Positions 15,749 through 22,110 of a DNA stretch of 22,110 bases are shown in pieces (position 1 is the stretch's first letter; the number at the start of each line of letters is the position of its first letter). This DNA comes from Promethearchaeota archaeon. GTDB lineage: Archaea > Asgardarchaeota > Lokiarchaeia > Sigynarchaeales > SOKP01. The DNA lies in the NCBI GenBank assembly GCA_019057975.1, contig JAHLWJ010000035.1:1-22110 (forward strand), written 5' to 3'. Under the pieces are notes generated by a model. That model was not told the DNA's origin. It saw nothing but the letters and a program-made list of their open reading frames with translations, and made no database searches. The position numbers and the translations under genes are program-made.

Positions 15749-16552
15749 TCAGGATTTTAAAAGTTTTGTTTGAACTCTCCCATGGGTTAGTTTGTTTAGT
15801 TTATCTATCAATTCCATTTGGAAGCCTGCTGGTAAGCTAACAACAGAAACCCAAGACCCATCAGATTGCCATTCCTCTTTTTTAATTTGTGCTAGTTGAG
15901 CTACAATATTATATCCCTTAGCTGTAAAAGCTGAAGGAATTTTTATTGCTATCTCTACTTGTTCCATGCGAATAGGAATGATAGCTCGAATGCTTTTAAC
16001 TACGTCGTCAACTTGTTCTTCAGCGCCCCTCATTAAATCAATTTTGACTTTTGCTTCTTCAATTGCTTTCTCTATTCTTTGATATGGATGAGGTTTCTTA
16101 TTCTGAGGATTAATAGCATTTTTACTAATAATCGTTATAATTTGTTTCAGTTTTTTACTCTTCTCCTCTTCTCTCTGAATTTTCGTCCAGTGTATTTCTC
16201 CCTCAATTAGAATATGTCCTGCTATTCTCATGCCCTCGCTTGTATCAAAAACGGCTTCCATATCACCATCAGTTGCCTTTTTACCTCTTCTTAAATCTTC
16301 AAATACGGTAAAACTCTCAAAAATTAGTTCTAGATCTATCTTATTATTATCCAGGATATCATCAATAGTAAGGCGGGATTTTTCTGCTCCTGATTTTAAA
16401 CGTTTGTCGATTTCTTCTCGAATTAATTTTTTTGCTTCCCAGGCTTTCTCTGGATCCATTAACATTTCGAATCGTCTTCCAGATTTCTCAATTTTTCCAA
16501 CAATAAATCCGCCTAAATCAATTCTTCCTCGGTCAGTCGGTCGATCGATCAT
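15749..16552 (-). CDS. sdo1: ribosome maturation protein SBDS (archaeal Sdo1)
   Basis: This 267-residue SBDS-family protein has three parts: an N-terminal FYSH domain (GRRFEMLMDPEKAWEAKK...LTIDDIL...IFESFTVFEDLRRGKKA), a middle three-helix domain (ILIEGEIHWTKIQREEEKSKK...NPQNKKPHPYQRIEKAI), and a C-terminal ferredoxin-like domain (VEIAIKIPSAFTAKGYNIV...WVSVVSLPAG). SBDS helps remove aIF6/eIF6 from the nascent large subunit. It lies between psmA and rrp4, its standard place in the archaeal superoperon. The gaps of 118 nt (to psmA) and 77 nt (to rrp4) are larger than those between the exosome genes. Confidence 0.96.
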   Translation of the reverse strand: MIDRPTDRGRIDLGGFIVGKIEKSGRRFEMLMDPEKAWEAKKLIREEIDKRLKSGAEKSRLTIDDILDNNKIDLELIFESFTVFEDLRRGKKATDGDMEAVFDTSEGMRIAGHILIEGEIHWTKIQREEEKSKKLKQIITIISKNAINPQNKKPHPYQRIEKAIEEAKVKIDLMRGAEEQVDDVVKSIRAIIPIRMEQVEIAIKIPSAFTAKGYNIVAQLAQIKKEEWQSDGSWVSVVSLPAGFQMELIDKLNKLTHGRVQTKLLKS

Positions 16553-16670
16553 AGTATAATTTCACATCTGTGTAACTTGATTTTCATTGGTTTCTATCTT
16601 TTCCTATCTTTTGTCTCTGTATTAATTGATAAATATAATAGGCTGGAACCTTGACATCTTATACAAGATT

Positions 16671-17396
16671 TTAGGAAGGCTCTAATTTACCTAATGCTTC
16701 TTCCTTTTCATCTAAACTTAATAGCTTAAAAGTTTTATCTTCCTTCATTATATAAGCTATATCACATGTATCTTTATTAAAATTATCGCCCATCAATTCC
16801 TTAAGAGCTTTTAAGGGCAATAGTTTTAAATCCTCATCACTCATATCTTCCTTATAATGTTCTTCAAGGTAAGCCCTTGCTTCTGTGGCACCTGAACCTA
16901 TAGCGAAAGCGAAGTAACACCAAAACGCCCCGCTTGGATCGGTGAGATATAAGGAGGGTGTATTATCATTATCAATTCCAGCGACCAGAAAAGAAACGCC
17001 AAAGGGGCGTACTCCTGCATTTTGGGTAAAAACCTGTTTATATTCACAAATGTTTATCGTGCTGTCCTTTATAGATATTTTTTCATCATAATTTAATAAA
17101 TTGACTTGAGCTTGAATCCTGGCTCGATCTATAAGCACTCTTGCATCACTTGTGAGCCCGGCTATAGCAACCCCGATGTGGTCGTCAATTTTAAAAATCT
17201 TTTCTGAACCGACCACTTCCTGGAGTTCAGAGCTTTTCTTTTCAACGGCAAACACTACAGAGTTTTTATTTCTACAAACTATTGCAGTTGTGCCTCTTCG
17301 GACGGCTTCAATAGCATACTCAACTTGAAATAGCCGACCTTCGGGTGAAAATTGCGTAATAGCCATATCATACCCGCGTCCTGCTTGCTGAAACAT
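16671..17396 (-). CDS. psmA: 20S proteasome alpha subunit
   Basis: This 241-residue protein begins with AGRGYDMAITQFSPEGRLFQVEYAIEAV, the diagnostic alpha-subunit signature, whose N-terminal residues form the gate of the seven-member ring. Later blocks are RRGTTAIVCRN, GLTSDARVLIDRAR, RPFGVSFLVAG and GSGATEARAYLEE. The alpha rings cap the catalytic beta rings; no beta gene is here. ATG 17396 has AAGGAGG at 17407-17413 with about 10 nt spacing, one of the strongest ribosome binding sites in the window. A TATA-like AAAATATAAA near 17427-17436 on the minus strand suggests that the superoperon promoter lies here. Confidence 0.97.
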   Translation of the reverse strand: MFQQAGRGYDMAITQFSPEGRLFQVEYAIEAVRRGTTAIVCRNKNSVVFAVEKKSSELQEVVGSEKIFKIDDHIGVAIAGLTSDARVLIDRARIQAQVNLLNYDEKISIKDSTINICEYKQVFTQNAGVRPFGVSFLVAGIDNDNTPSLYLTDPSGAFWCYFAFAIGSGATEARAYLEEHYKEDMSDEDLKLLPLKALKELMGDNFNKDTCDIAYIMKEDKTFKLLSLDEKEEALGKLEPS

Positions 17397-17645
17397 TTTT
17401 TAATAACCTCCTTAATTCGAGTTTATATTTTTTAAAATCCTAAAGAAATTAACCATATAGATTAATATTTTTTAAATTTTAATTAATTCTTTTTATTTAT
17501 ATTATTTTTTTGTTTTACTTAGTTAAAAAGTAGTAATAAATACTAAAATAAATATTTTGTTTAAATAATTTAAAAAAAGGGTGAAATTTGATTAAAAAAA
17601 CGATGTAGAGAAGGGTTGAATTATTTATCTTATTATTATAGCAAA
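17397..17645. promoter_or_regulatory. AT-rich promoter region upstream of psmA
   Basis: This 249-base gap holds the psmA ribosome binding site (17407-17413) and a TATA-like stretch near 17427-17436. The rest is A/T-rich low complexity with no convincing reading frame, repeat or RNA fold. It also contains the 3' untranslated end of the profilin-like gene. Confidence 0.5.
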
Positions 17646-18017
17646 TTATGACCAAGCAACTTTATTAATAAAAATTGACCATTCTAATATGATCAGACCC
17701 TCATCCCTAGTGTGTGCAACTAAATAATCTCCTTGCTTTGTAATTGAACCAACGATATTGCCTTTTCCACCACCAATATTCTTAGCAGCTAATTGAATAT
17801 CATCATTTTTTAAAACTGCAAATCGATTGTTTTGAAACATAATGGCGGGTTCTTTTGTTTTCCATGCAGTAAGAATTGCTTTTGCTTCTTCATTAGATAA
17901 TTGAAAATCTCCTGACTTGTAGACAACCTCTCCATCACTATTTAACAGAAAAATTTCTTCTACTCCTTCTTGTTCTTCTAAAGTTTTGACTAATACTTGA
18001 AATCTTTGCTCTTCCAT
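17646..18017 (-). CDS. profilin-like protein (candidate Asgard profilin)
   Basis: This 123-residue soluble protein has an N-terminal helix followed by VEEIFLLNSDGEVVYKSG (a beta pair with a GEVVY turn). After this come LSNEEAKAILTAWKTK, then NNRFAVLKNDDIQLAAKNIGGGKGNIVGSITKQGDYLVAH and a C-terminal helix. The order, the Trp after the second helix, and the AAKN-GGGKG-IVG-...-GDYLVAH run resemble profilins, including those described from Asgard archaea. Profilins bind actin monomers. The first 45 residues alone would also fit a Roadblock/LC7 domain, so that is the main alternative. ATG 18017 is used; the gene stands alone between psmA and a divergent DUF2110 gene. Confidence 0.6.
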   Translation of the reverse strand: MEEQRFQVLVKTLEEQEGVEEIFLLNSDGEVVYKSGDFQLSNEEAKAILTAWKTKEPAIMFQNNRFAVLKNDDIQLAAKNIGGGKGNIVGSITKQGDYLVAHTRDEGLIILEWSIFINKVAWS

Positions 18018-18194
18018 ATTTTTTCATCTTATCAAATTAAATCTGTTTTTAGCTATATTGAAAAATAATAATTTAGTAATTTAAGTCTTTTTAGAACGAA
18101 AAAAACTATAGTTTGATATAATAGGAAAAGTATTTTACTTTTTATATATTAAAATACTTAAATTCCTTTAGCTTTTAGCTATTTTGTGTTCTCT

Positions 18195-18980
18195 ATGGTT
18201 AAAAATTTAGTTTTATTGGACAAAATTTATATTGTTTCTAAAGAAAGGAAAAAAGAAGATATATTCCTAAGATACTTAAAGTATTTAAGAGAGCGAGTTA
18301 AAGGTTTTCCAAATACCACATTGAAAATAAAAAAATTAAGAGAATTTGATAAGAGATTCGAAGTAACTATCAGTGGTCCTGAAGAGGTTTTTGTGTTTAA
18401 TCTCTTAAAAAATGAAATTGGGAGCATAAAAGAGTTTAAGGATATCAAAAAGGGCGACATTTGTAAGGGTACACTAATTGATGTAGGAAAAGTTGGTTTC
18501 GGTTTATTTATGGATTGTGGAATTATGAACCCTCAAGTTGATGTTTTAATAAATTTACACACGCTCAGAGATCAGTTATGTAAAAGACGTGAAAAGTCTT
18601 TGACAGAGATAATTGAAGCCTATGATTTTATTGATCATTTTCCTTTAGAAGTGAAAATTATCAAAATAGATAAAGAAAACCATAAAATTCAAGGAGAAGT
18701 TGCCCCTAATTCGCTAGACATCTTTAAAAAGATTATGAATGAGAATCTAGAAGCTCTAATTTTAAGTGGGGAGACTAAGGGACAATTTAAAAAAGCAATT
18801 ATGAGAAAAGGTCACTTTAGGGATATAATTACCGTAAAGAGATTTGGTTTCTTAGAAAATCTTATATTATTGAAACAAGATTCCGATGCTCCAGGGATCA
18901 TAGCTCATATTGGAAAAGACCTAGAAAATTGTAAGTTTAGTGTATTACAGCCGAAAAGAATCAGAAAGTTGTATAATTAA
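18195..18980 (+). CDS. DUF2110 family protein with S1-like domain
   Basis: This protein of about 261 residues matches the archaea-specific DUF2110 pattern. It has a basic N-terminal region, then an S1/OB-like core (KKGDICKGTLIDVGKVGFGLFMDCGI, about 91-116), then LINLHTLRDQL and FIDHFPLEVKIIKIDKE, and a C-terminal region with GHFRDIITVKRFGFLENLI. The S1-like part suggests RNA binding; no function is established that I can name. I chose ATG 18195 over GTG 18186 because the conserved part begins just after it. A TATA-like TTTATATATTAAAA lies at about 18140-18153. It is followed by two tRNA genes on the opposite strand. Confidence 0.72.
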   Translation: MVKNLVLLDKIYIVSKERKKEDIFLRYLKYLRERVKGFPNTTLKIKKLREFDKRFEVTISGPEEVFVFNLLKNEIGSIKEFKDIKKGDICKGTLIDVGKVGFGLFMDCGIMNPQVDVLINLHTLRDQLCKRREKSLTEIIEAYDFIDHFPLEVKIIKIDKENHKIQGEVAPNSLDIFKKIMNENLEALILSGETKGQFKKAIMRKGHFRDIITVKRFGFLENLILLKQDSDAPGIIAHIGKDLENCKFSVLQPKRIRKLYN

Positions 18981-18992
18981 TTTTAATAATAG

Positions 18993-19065
18993 TGGGCCAG
19001 GAGAGGTTTGAACTCCCGATTTCCTCGGTGTAAGCGAGGCGTCATAACCACTAGACCACTGGCCC
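18993..19065 (-). tRNA. tRNA-Val(TAC)
   Basis: On the minus strand the cloverleaf is complete. The acceptor stem is GGGCCAG/CTGGCCC. The D-stem is GTCT/TGAC with a T-T mismatch at the last pair. The anticodon arm is CCTCG-CTTACAC-CGAGG, giving anticodon TAC. The T-arm is GGGAG-TTCAAAC-CTCTC, and the discriminator is A. There is no intron and CCA is not encoded. It lies 15 bases downstream of tRNA-Ser(GCT) and is probably transcribed with it. Confidence 0.95.
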
Positions 19066-19080
19066 TAAATTAAGCATAAG

Positions 19081-19163
19081 CGCAATCGGTGGGATTCGAA
19101 CCCACGAGTCCGTAGGACACTGGTTTAGCAGACCAGCGCATTACCAGGCTATGCAACGATTGC
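19081..19163 (-). tRNA. tRNA-Ser(GCT)
   Basis: On the minus strand this is a type II tRNA. The acceptor is GCAATCG/CGATTGC and the D-stem GCAT/ATGC. The anticodon arm is CTGGT-CTGCTAA-ACCAG, giving anticodon GCT. The long variable arm is GTCC-TAC-GGAC. The T-arm is GTGGG-TTCGAAT-CCCAC, and the discriminator is G, as expected for serine. There is no intron and no encoded CCA. Confidence 0.95.
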
Positions 19164-19341
19164 TTTGCAATAATTTGATATAATATAATTTCAATATAAC
19201 GATTCAAAATTTTAATAATTTATTATCTAACTAAATTGTTTGAAAAAAAGAAAAGATAAGATTTGACTTATTCAAACTTTATTATTTTTATGTTTTCGTT
19301 TATCTCTTAGTAGGTCAACTAGGAATTAGAATCTTTTTTTT

Positions 19342-19830
19342 CTACTCAGATATAATCTCGAACACCATTTTTTCGATGATCGGCTTTTTTGTATATCGTT
19401 TATCATAATACCAGCCAACCAGATGTGCTTTTTGTTCTGGATCTTTATTTGGTACAGCGGGGATAACAATTATCATAACCCCATTTGATAGATATTTTAA
19501 GATCCGCTTATCTATAGCATGAAGCTTCTCATTACCCGACGGATGAGAATGCCATTGCCACACAATATCCACATCTAGCTCCTGTTTAAATTTCCGCATA
19601 TTATATATCTTGGATTTCTTATACCTCATCCAGCTTCTTGGTTTTACATGAACTTTATTTTTGCGTAAGTCTGTATTCATAATGAATTTAGTGCAGATTC
19701 CAAAGTTTTCTTTTCTATCGGCAAACAACCAGCCATGGCAAATCATAGGATACTCTTCTGCAGCTTTTTGAGTTATATCTTTAAATAAGCTTTCCGGTAT
19801 TAAGTAACGAAAATCTTTTGCCCCGCTCAT
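19342..19830 (-). CDS. JAMM/MPN-domain protein with altered active-site residues
   Basis: This 162-residue single-domain protein has the JAMM core WQWHSHPSGNEKLHAID (91-107). It fits the HxHPxGx4Sx2D spacing with His94, His96 and Asp107 as potential zinc ligands. The usual Ser of the motif is His104, and the usual catalytic Glu (P-x-E-x-x-G) aligns with Ile30 in YPMICHGW. JAMM proteins cleave ubiquitin-like conjugates or, as MPN- members, act as scaffolds. The missing Glu suggests either a non-catalytic protein or a different arrangement of ligands. ATG 19830 follows an AT-rich leader. Nothing nearby encodes ubiquitin, E1 or E2. The domain assignment is fairly sure; activity is uncertain. Confidence 0.78.
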   Translation of the reverse strand: MSGAKDFRYLIPESLFKDITQKAAEEYPMICHGWLFADRKENFGICTKFIMNTDLRKNKVHVKPRSWMRYKKSKIYNMRKFKQELDVDIVWQWHSHPSGNEKLHAIDKRILKYLSNGVMIIVIPAVPNKDPEQKAHLVGWYYDKRYTKKPIIEKMVFEIISE

Positions 19831-19965
19831 ATTTTTAAAAATGTAGCATAAAATTTATATTTTTCTTTAAATACAAGACAGAATTAGGTATAAAGCAATA
19901 AAAAACAAAAAAAATTTTATTATATTAAATATAATCTAATTTAATAAATCGATATTAAAAAAATA

Positions 19966-20067
19966 GCAGATGTAGCCTAGCTGGTAAGACGCTGGCCTTG
20001 AGTATATCTTACAATCAAGTGAGCCAGTGCGCATGAGCGCTCGGGGGTTCGAGTCCCTCCATCTGCG
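19966..20067 (+). tRNA. tRNA-Ser(TGA) with 19-nt canonical intron
   Basis: This is a type II serine tRNA. The acceptor is GCAGATG/CATCTGC, the anticodon stem CTGGC/GCCAG, the variable arm GCGC-ATGA-GCGC, the T-arm GGGGG-TTCGAGT-CCCTC and the discriminator G. Bases 20003-20021 are an intron between positions 37 and 38. The BHB fold is textbook: CTTG pairs with CAAG, with 3-nt bulges AGT and TGA; cuts fall at AG/T and TG/A. The mature loop is CTTGAGA, anticodon TGA. The D-stem has one C-A mismatch. CCA is not encoded. A TATA-like TTTAATAAAT lies about 20-25 bases upstream. Confidence 0.95.
20003..20021 (+). other. canonical tRNA intron (37/38), 19 nt
   Basis: This is the intron of tRNA-Ser(TGA), defined by a complete BHB: a 4-bp central helix (19997-20000 with 20016-20019) and bulges at 20001-20003 and 20020-20022. 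It would be removed by the archaeal tRNA splicing endonuclease. Confidence 0.92.
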
Positions 20068-20094
20068 TTTTGATAATTGATTTTAATATAAAGT

Positions 20095-20199
20095 GGGCTA
20101 TTGGCGCAGGCAGGTAGCGCAACCGGCTCTTAACCGGCAGGTCGGGGGTTCAAGTAGAAGTCGCATTTTGCGTTTCCAGAACACATCCCTCATAGCCCG
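20095..20199 (+). tRNA. tRNA-Lys(CTT) with 31-nt intron in the T-loop
   Basis: The acceptor is GGGCTAT/ATAGCCC. The D-stem is GCGC/GCGC. The anticodon arm 20122-20138 has loop CTCTTAA, giving anticodon CTT (20129-20131), with an A-C mismatch at pair 27-43. The T-stem is GGGGG/CCCTC and the discriminator G. The T-loop is interrupted. Removing 20154-20184 leaves the canonical TTCAAAT loop. The tRNA lies 27 bases after tRNA-Ser(TGA). CCA is not encoded. Only intron removal yields a usable tRNA, so the gene depends on splicing at a non-anticodon site. Confidence 0.92.
20154..20184 (+). other. noncanonical tRNA intron at position 58/59, 31 nt
   Basis: A full BHB is visible. Central helix GTTC (20148-20151) pairs with GAAC (20179-20182). 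Bulge AAG (20152-20154) is cut after AA, and bulge ACA (20183-20185) is cut after AC. The intron carries its own hairpin with CGCA/TGCG around a TTT loop. The outer helix uses T-stem Gs with the following C run. Excision gives T-loop TTCAAAT. Confidence 0.9.
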
Positions 20200-20202
20200 T
20201 TA

Positions 20203-20224
20203 TCTTTTTCTTTTCCTTATTTTT
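20203..20224 (+). terminator. T-rich terminator after tRNA-Lys
   Basis: Several T-tracts (CTTTTTCTTTTCC and TTATTTTTAG) follow within 4-28 bases of the tRNA-Lys 3' end. Archaeal RNA polymerase terminates at such U-runs without a hairpin, so this probably ends the Ser-Lys tRNA transcript. Confidence 0.6.
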
Positions 20225-20242
20225 AGTCAAATTTGGCAGACA

Positions 20243-20308
20243 ATTGAATAAATAGAACTAATACAATGAGAACCAATTTTAAAACTTAGTTAAGAAGATT
20301 TAAATAAG
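20243..20308 (+). repeat. direct repeat copy A, containing the M28 peptidase promoter
   Basis: This is one of two imperfect direct copies of about 65 bases. The shared core reads ACTAATAnAATGAGA, followed about 30 bases later by AGATTTAAATA. Here AGATTTAAATA (20296-20306) works as a BRE/TATA element, 27 bases before the ATG of the peptidase at 20334, consistent with a nearly leaderless transcript. Confidence 0.6.
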
Positions 20309-20333
20309 AATTGCGTTTTATATTATTAAAAAT

Positions 20334-21491
20334 ATGATTGAAGAAGCCCGAATTAAAAGAAATCTTGATATATTTGCTTTTCCTCGATTATCTGGGACTG
20401 AATTTGAATTAAAAGCTTTTAATATAGTAAAACAAGAAATAAAGAATTTAAATCTTGAATTTGAAGTTCAAAATTTTACATTTAGCTCATTTTATTCGAG
20501 AATATATCCTAAAATCGCGTTTCTATCCGCTTCCTTAATTTTATTAATTCTATACTTGAATGTTTATATGAATCTATTTTTGGTTTTTATAGTCATATTA
20601 TTAGGCTTATTGATTACATCAATCATATTGACAAGAAAACCCGAAAAAATTCAATTCATTAGAAAATTAAATTCACAAAATCTTCTTGTAAAGATAAAAC
20701 CTACATCAAATGAAATAAAGAATAATGACAGAATTATTATGTTTATAAGTCATTTAGATTCCAAGGGACAAAGATTTAAAATTAATACACGGATAAGAAT
20801 AATTAAACTTTGGATCTCCTCGTCAATTATTCTAGCTTTCTTTATAATCCTTAAAAATGCGACATTAATAGAATTTGAATTAATACTTTTTATTATCGGA
20901 CTGTTTCCTTTAATAACGAACATGTTAGTTGCTTTCTTAATGCTTCTTAACACTACAGATAATAGTTCCGTAGGTGCTGTTGATAATGCTTCTGGTATCG
21001 CGTGCAATTTAGAGCTAGCACACTATTATAGTCTTCCTGAAAACAGATTAAAAAACTATAATATGTGGTTTCTTTTCACTGGAGCTGAAGAATGCGGAAC
21101 AATGGGTATTAAGCATTTTTATAACAATATGAAAAATCTTAATCCCGATAAATCGATTATGTTCAATTTTGAATCCATTGCTAAACACGTATATCTATTC
21201 CCCGGAGGAAAAGAAAGTGATAATGCCAAGGATATTGATTCTTTGCTTCTGAATAACAACAGAAATCTTACGATCAGACATTACATTACTAATAGGGTTT
21301 TTGGCACTCATTCCGATGGAGGTTTTTTAGGAGATAAAGGTCTTTACGGGTTTGGAATTGGTGAGGTGGAAGCGTATGATTATATGCATACTCCTCAAGA
21401 TACACTTGATAAAATCGATACAAAAATATTAGAGAAGCTATGTTTGGTTCTTACAGATGCTTTAAAAGAGCACGATTCCAAATTTTTTTAA
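20334..21491 (+). CDS. membrane-anchored M28-family metallopeptidase
   Basis: This 385-residue protein has di-zinc M28 aminopeptidase motifs: SHLDS (His about 139 and Asp about 141), GAVDNASG (bridging Asp), TGAEECG (catalytic and ligand Glu), NFES and a C-terminal YMHTPQDT with the last His ligand. Two hydrophobic hairpins interrupt the fold, at about 61-99 and about 157-202. The second lies between the first zinc motif and GAVDNASG, so the catalytic domain is split around membrane segments. There is no signal peptide ahead of the first hairpin. It likely acts at the cytoplasmic membrane on peptides; substrate and side are unknown. ATG 20334 follows a TATA element at 20299-20306. Its neighbours are tRNAs and an oppositely oriented regulator, so no operon is evident. 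Confidence 0.85.
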   Translation: MIEEARIKRNLDIFAFPRLSGTEFELKAFNIVKQEIKNLNLEFEVQNFTFSSFYSRIYPKIAFLSASLILLILYLNVYMNLFLVFIVILLGLLITSIILTRKPEKIQFIRKLNSQNLLVKIKPTSNEIKNNDRIIMFISHLDSKGQRFKINTRIRIIKLWISSSIILAFFIILKNATLIEFELILFIIGLFPLITNMLVAFLMLLNTTDNSSVGAVDNASGIACNLELAHYYSLPENRLKNYNMWFLFTGAEECGTMGIKHFYNNMKNLNPDKSIMFNFESIAKHVYLFPGGKESDNAKDIDSLLLNNNRNLTIRHYITNRVFGTHSDGGFLGDKGLYGFGIGEVEAYDYMHTPQDTLDKIDTKILEKLCLVLTDALKEHDSKFF

Positions 21492-21560
21492 AAAATTTAA
21501 GAAAAAATTTTGTCCTCCTTTGGATGTTATCCAACCCGAAAGTATGTAAATTCGTTTTTT

Positions 21561-21625
21561 ATTGAGAAATAAAACTAATAAAATGAGAGACAAATTTGGA
21601 TTTTGGCTCAAAAGATTTAAATATG
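21561..21625 (+). repeat. direct repeat copy B, downstream of the M28 peptidase gene
   Basis: This copy matches copy A over about 65 bases (roughly three quarters identical by eye, with a one-base gap). It includes ACTAATAAAATGAGA and AGATTTAAATA. Its TATA-like part (21616-21623) points rightward into the 3' end of the response-regulator gene, where no plus-strand gene begins. Confidence 0.55.
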
Positions 21626-22110
21626 CTGAAATAATATTTCAAAATCGGAAAAATCGAATGGTTTTAAAATGTAGCCATCTGCTTTAGTTTCCGGCATTTT
21701 CTTTTCAACCTCTGAACCAGGTATAGCAGTTAATAAAAAGATCGGGATTTCTTTGTATTTCTTATGTTCTTTAATCATTTTGCAGATTTCGTAACCTGAT
21801 ATATCTGGAAGGATTATGTCCAATAGTATTAGTTTAGGTACTCCAGCCCTTAGTTCATCAATACCTTTAGTACCACTCACTACGCCTTTACATTTATAAC
21901 CCTTACTTTCAAAATAGCTGGTCAATAGCCTTATGGTCGCGAGGTCATCTTCTATCAGGAGTATATCATATTGTGGCTCAGTCTCATCCGTTTGTATATC
22001 GTCTAGAATGCTAATAATCTTATTTTCAAGAAGCATACTTTGATCAAAGATATTTTTAATAGTCGATAATACCTCTTCATCTAATTCCTCTTTATAATTT
22101 TCTAAAAGCA
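21617..22110 (-). CDS. response-regulator receiver domain protein (N-terminus beyond the window)
   Basis: A receiver domain of about 115 residues is clear. It has the acidic pair in ILLIEDDLATIR, the phospho-acceptor Asp in LILLDIILPDISGYE, a switch Thr in FLLTAIP, and Lys in GYILKPF. The frame stays open upstream of the ATG at 22036 through the window edge, with a helical, acidic stretch (LLENYKEELDEEVLSTIKN). The true start is therefore probably outside the window, and the receiver is the C-terminal part of a larger protein, perhaps a hybrid kinase or multi-domain regulator. It ends right after the receiver with TAA at 21617-21619, so no C-terminal DNA-binding output domain is present. Confidence 0.88.
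   Translation of the reverse strand, partial: LLENYKEELDEEVLSTIKNIFDQSMLLENKIISILDDIQTDETEPQYDILLIEDDLATIRLLTSYFESKGYKCKGVVSGTKGIDELRAGVPKLILLDIILPDISGYEICKMIKEHKKYKEIPIFLLTAIPGSEVEKKMPETKADGYILKPFDFSDFEILFQHI

Noticed and set aside
17440..17600. Possible small RNA or repeat in the AT-rich gap upstream of psmA
   Set aside because: Only low-complexity A/T sequence; no stable fold, repeat unit or reading frame could be supported.
21480..21498. A/T palindrome after the M28 gene as a structured element
   Set aside because: Runs of A and T form such palindromes easily in this AT-rich DNA; at most a weak terminator.

Overview
The window is AT-rich archaeal DNA. It carries an archaeal 20S proteasome alpha subunit, an exosome set (Rrp4, Rrp41, Rrp42), SBDS, ribosomal protein eL43, prefoldin beta, KEOPS subunits and tRNAs with bulge-helix-bulge (BHB) introns. 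A profilin-like protein and a diverged JAMM/MPN-domain protein suggest an Asgard (Lokiarchaeia-like) lineage; that placement is inference, the archaeal assignment is firm.

Layout. 1-2803 (+): a 2-oxoacid (probably pyruvate):ferredoxin oxidoreductase operon in the order gamma (3' end only), delta, alpha, beta. The alpha gene is split by a 29-nt insertion with an in-frame stop. The insertion sits in a BHB-type fold, and removing it restores the frame and the family motif PPWNIW, so I read it as an archaeal mRNA intron. 2864-4056 (+): TsaC/Sua5 (t6A synthesis) and a Tan1-like THUMP protein. 4065-7245 (-): an ECF transporter module (two ATPases and EcfT, no S component in view) followed by the KEOPS subunit Cgi121. 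7309-9285 (-): eL43, Pcc1, prefoldin beta and a DHH phosphoesterase. 9483-13189 (+): a PEP-synthase/rifampin-phosphotransferase-like dikinase without the PEP barrel, and a DUF7064/CrtC-like protein. 13252-17396 (-): psmA, SBDS, rrp4, rrp41, rrp42. Together with 7309-9285 this is the classic archaeal proteasome-exosome superoperon, here split by the two plus-strand genes.

17646-22110: a profilin-like gene (-), a DUF2110 gene (+), tRNA-Val(TAC) and tRNA-Ser(GCT) (-), a degenerate JAMM gene (-), tRNA-Ser(TGA) with a 19-nt canonical intron and tRNA-Lys(CTT) with a 31-nt T-loop intron (+), a membrane M28 peptidase (+), and the 3' part of a response-regulator-containing gene (-).

The genes serve three linked jobs: RNA and protein turnover plus ribosome maturation (exosome, SBDS, proteasome, prefoldin); tRNA modification (TsaC, Cgi121 and Pcc1 for t6A, Tan1-like for ac4C); and ferredoxin-linked anaerobic carbon metabolism. 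No gene-free stretch exceeds about 250 bases. I see no CRISPR array, insertion sequence or rRNA.
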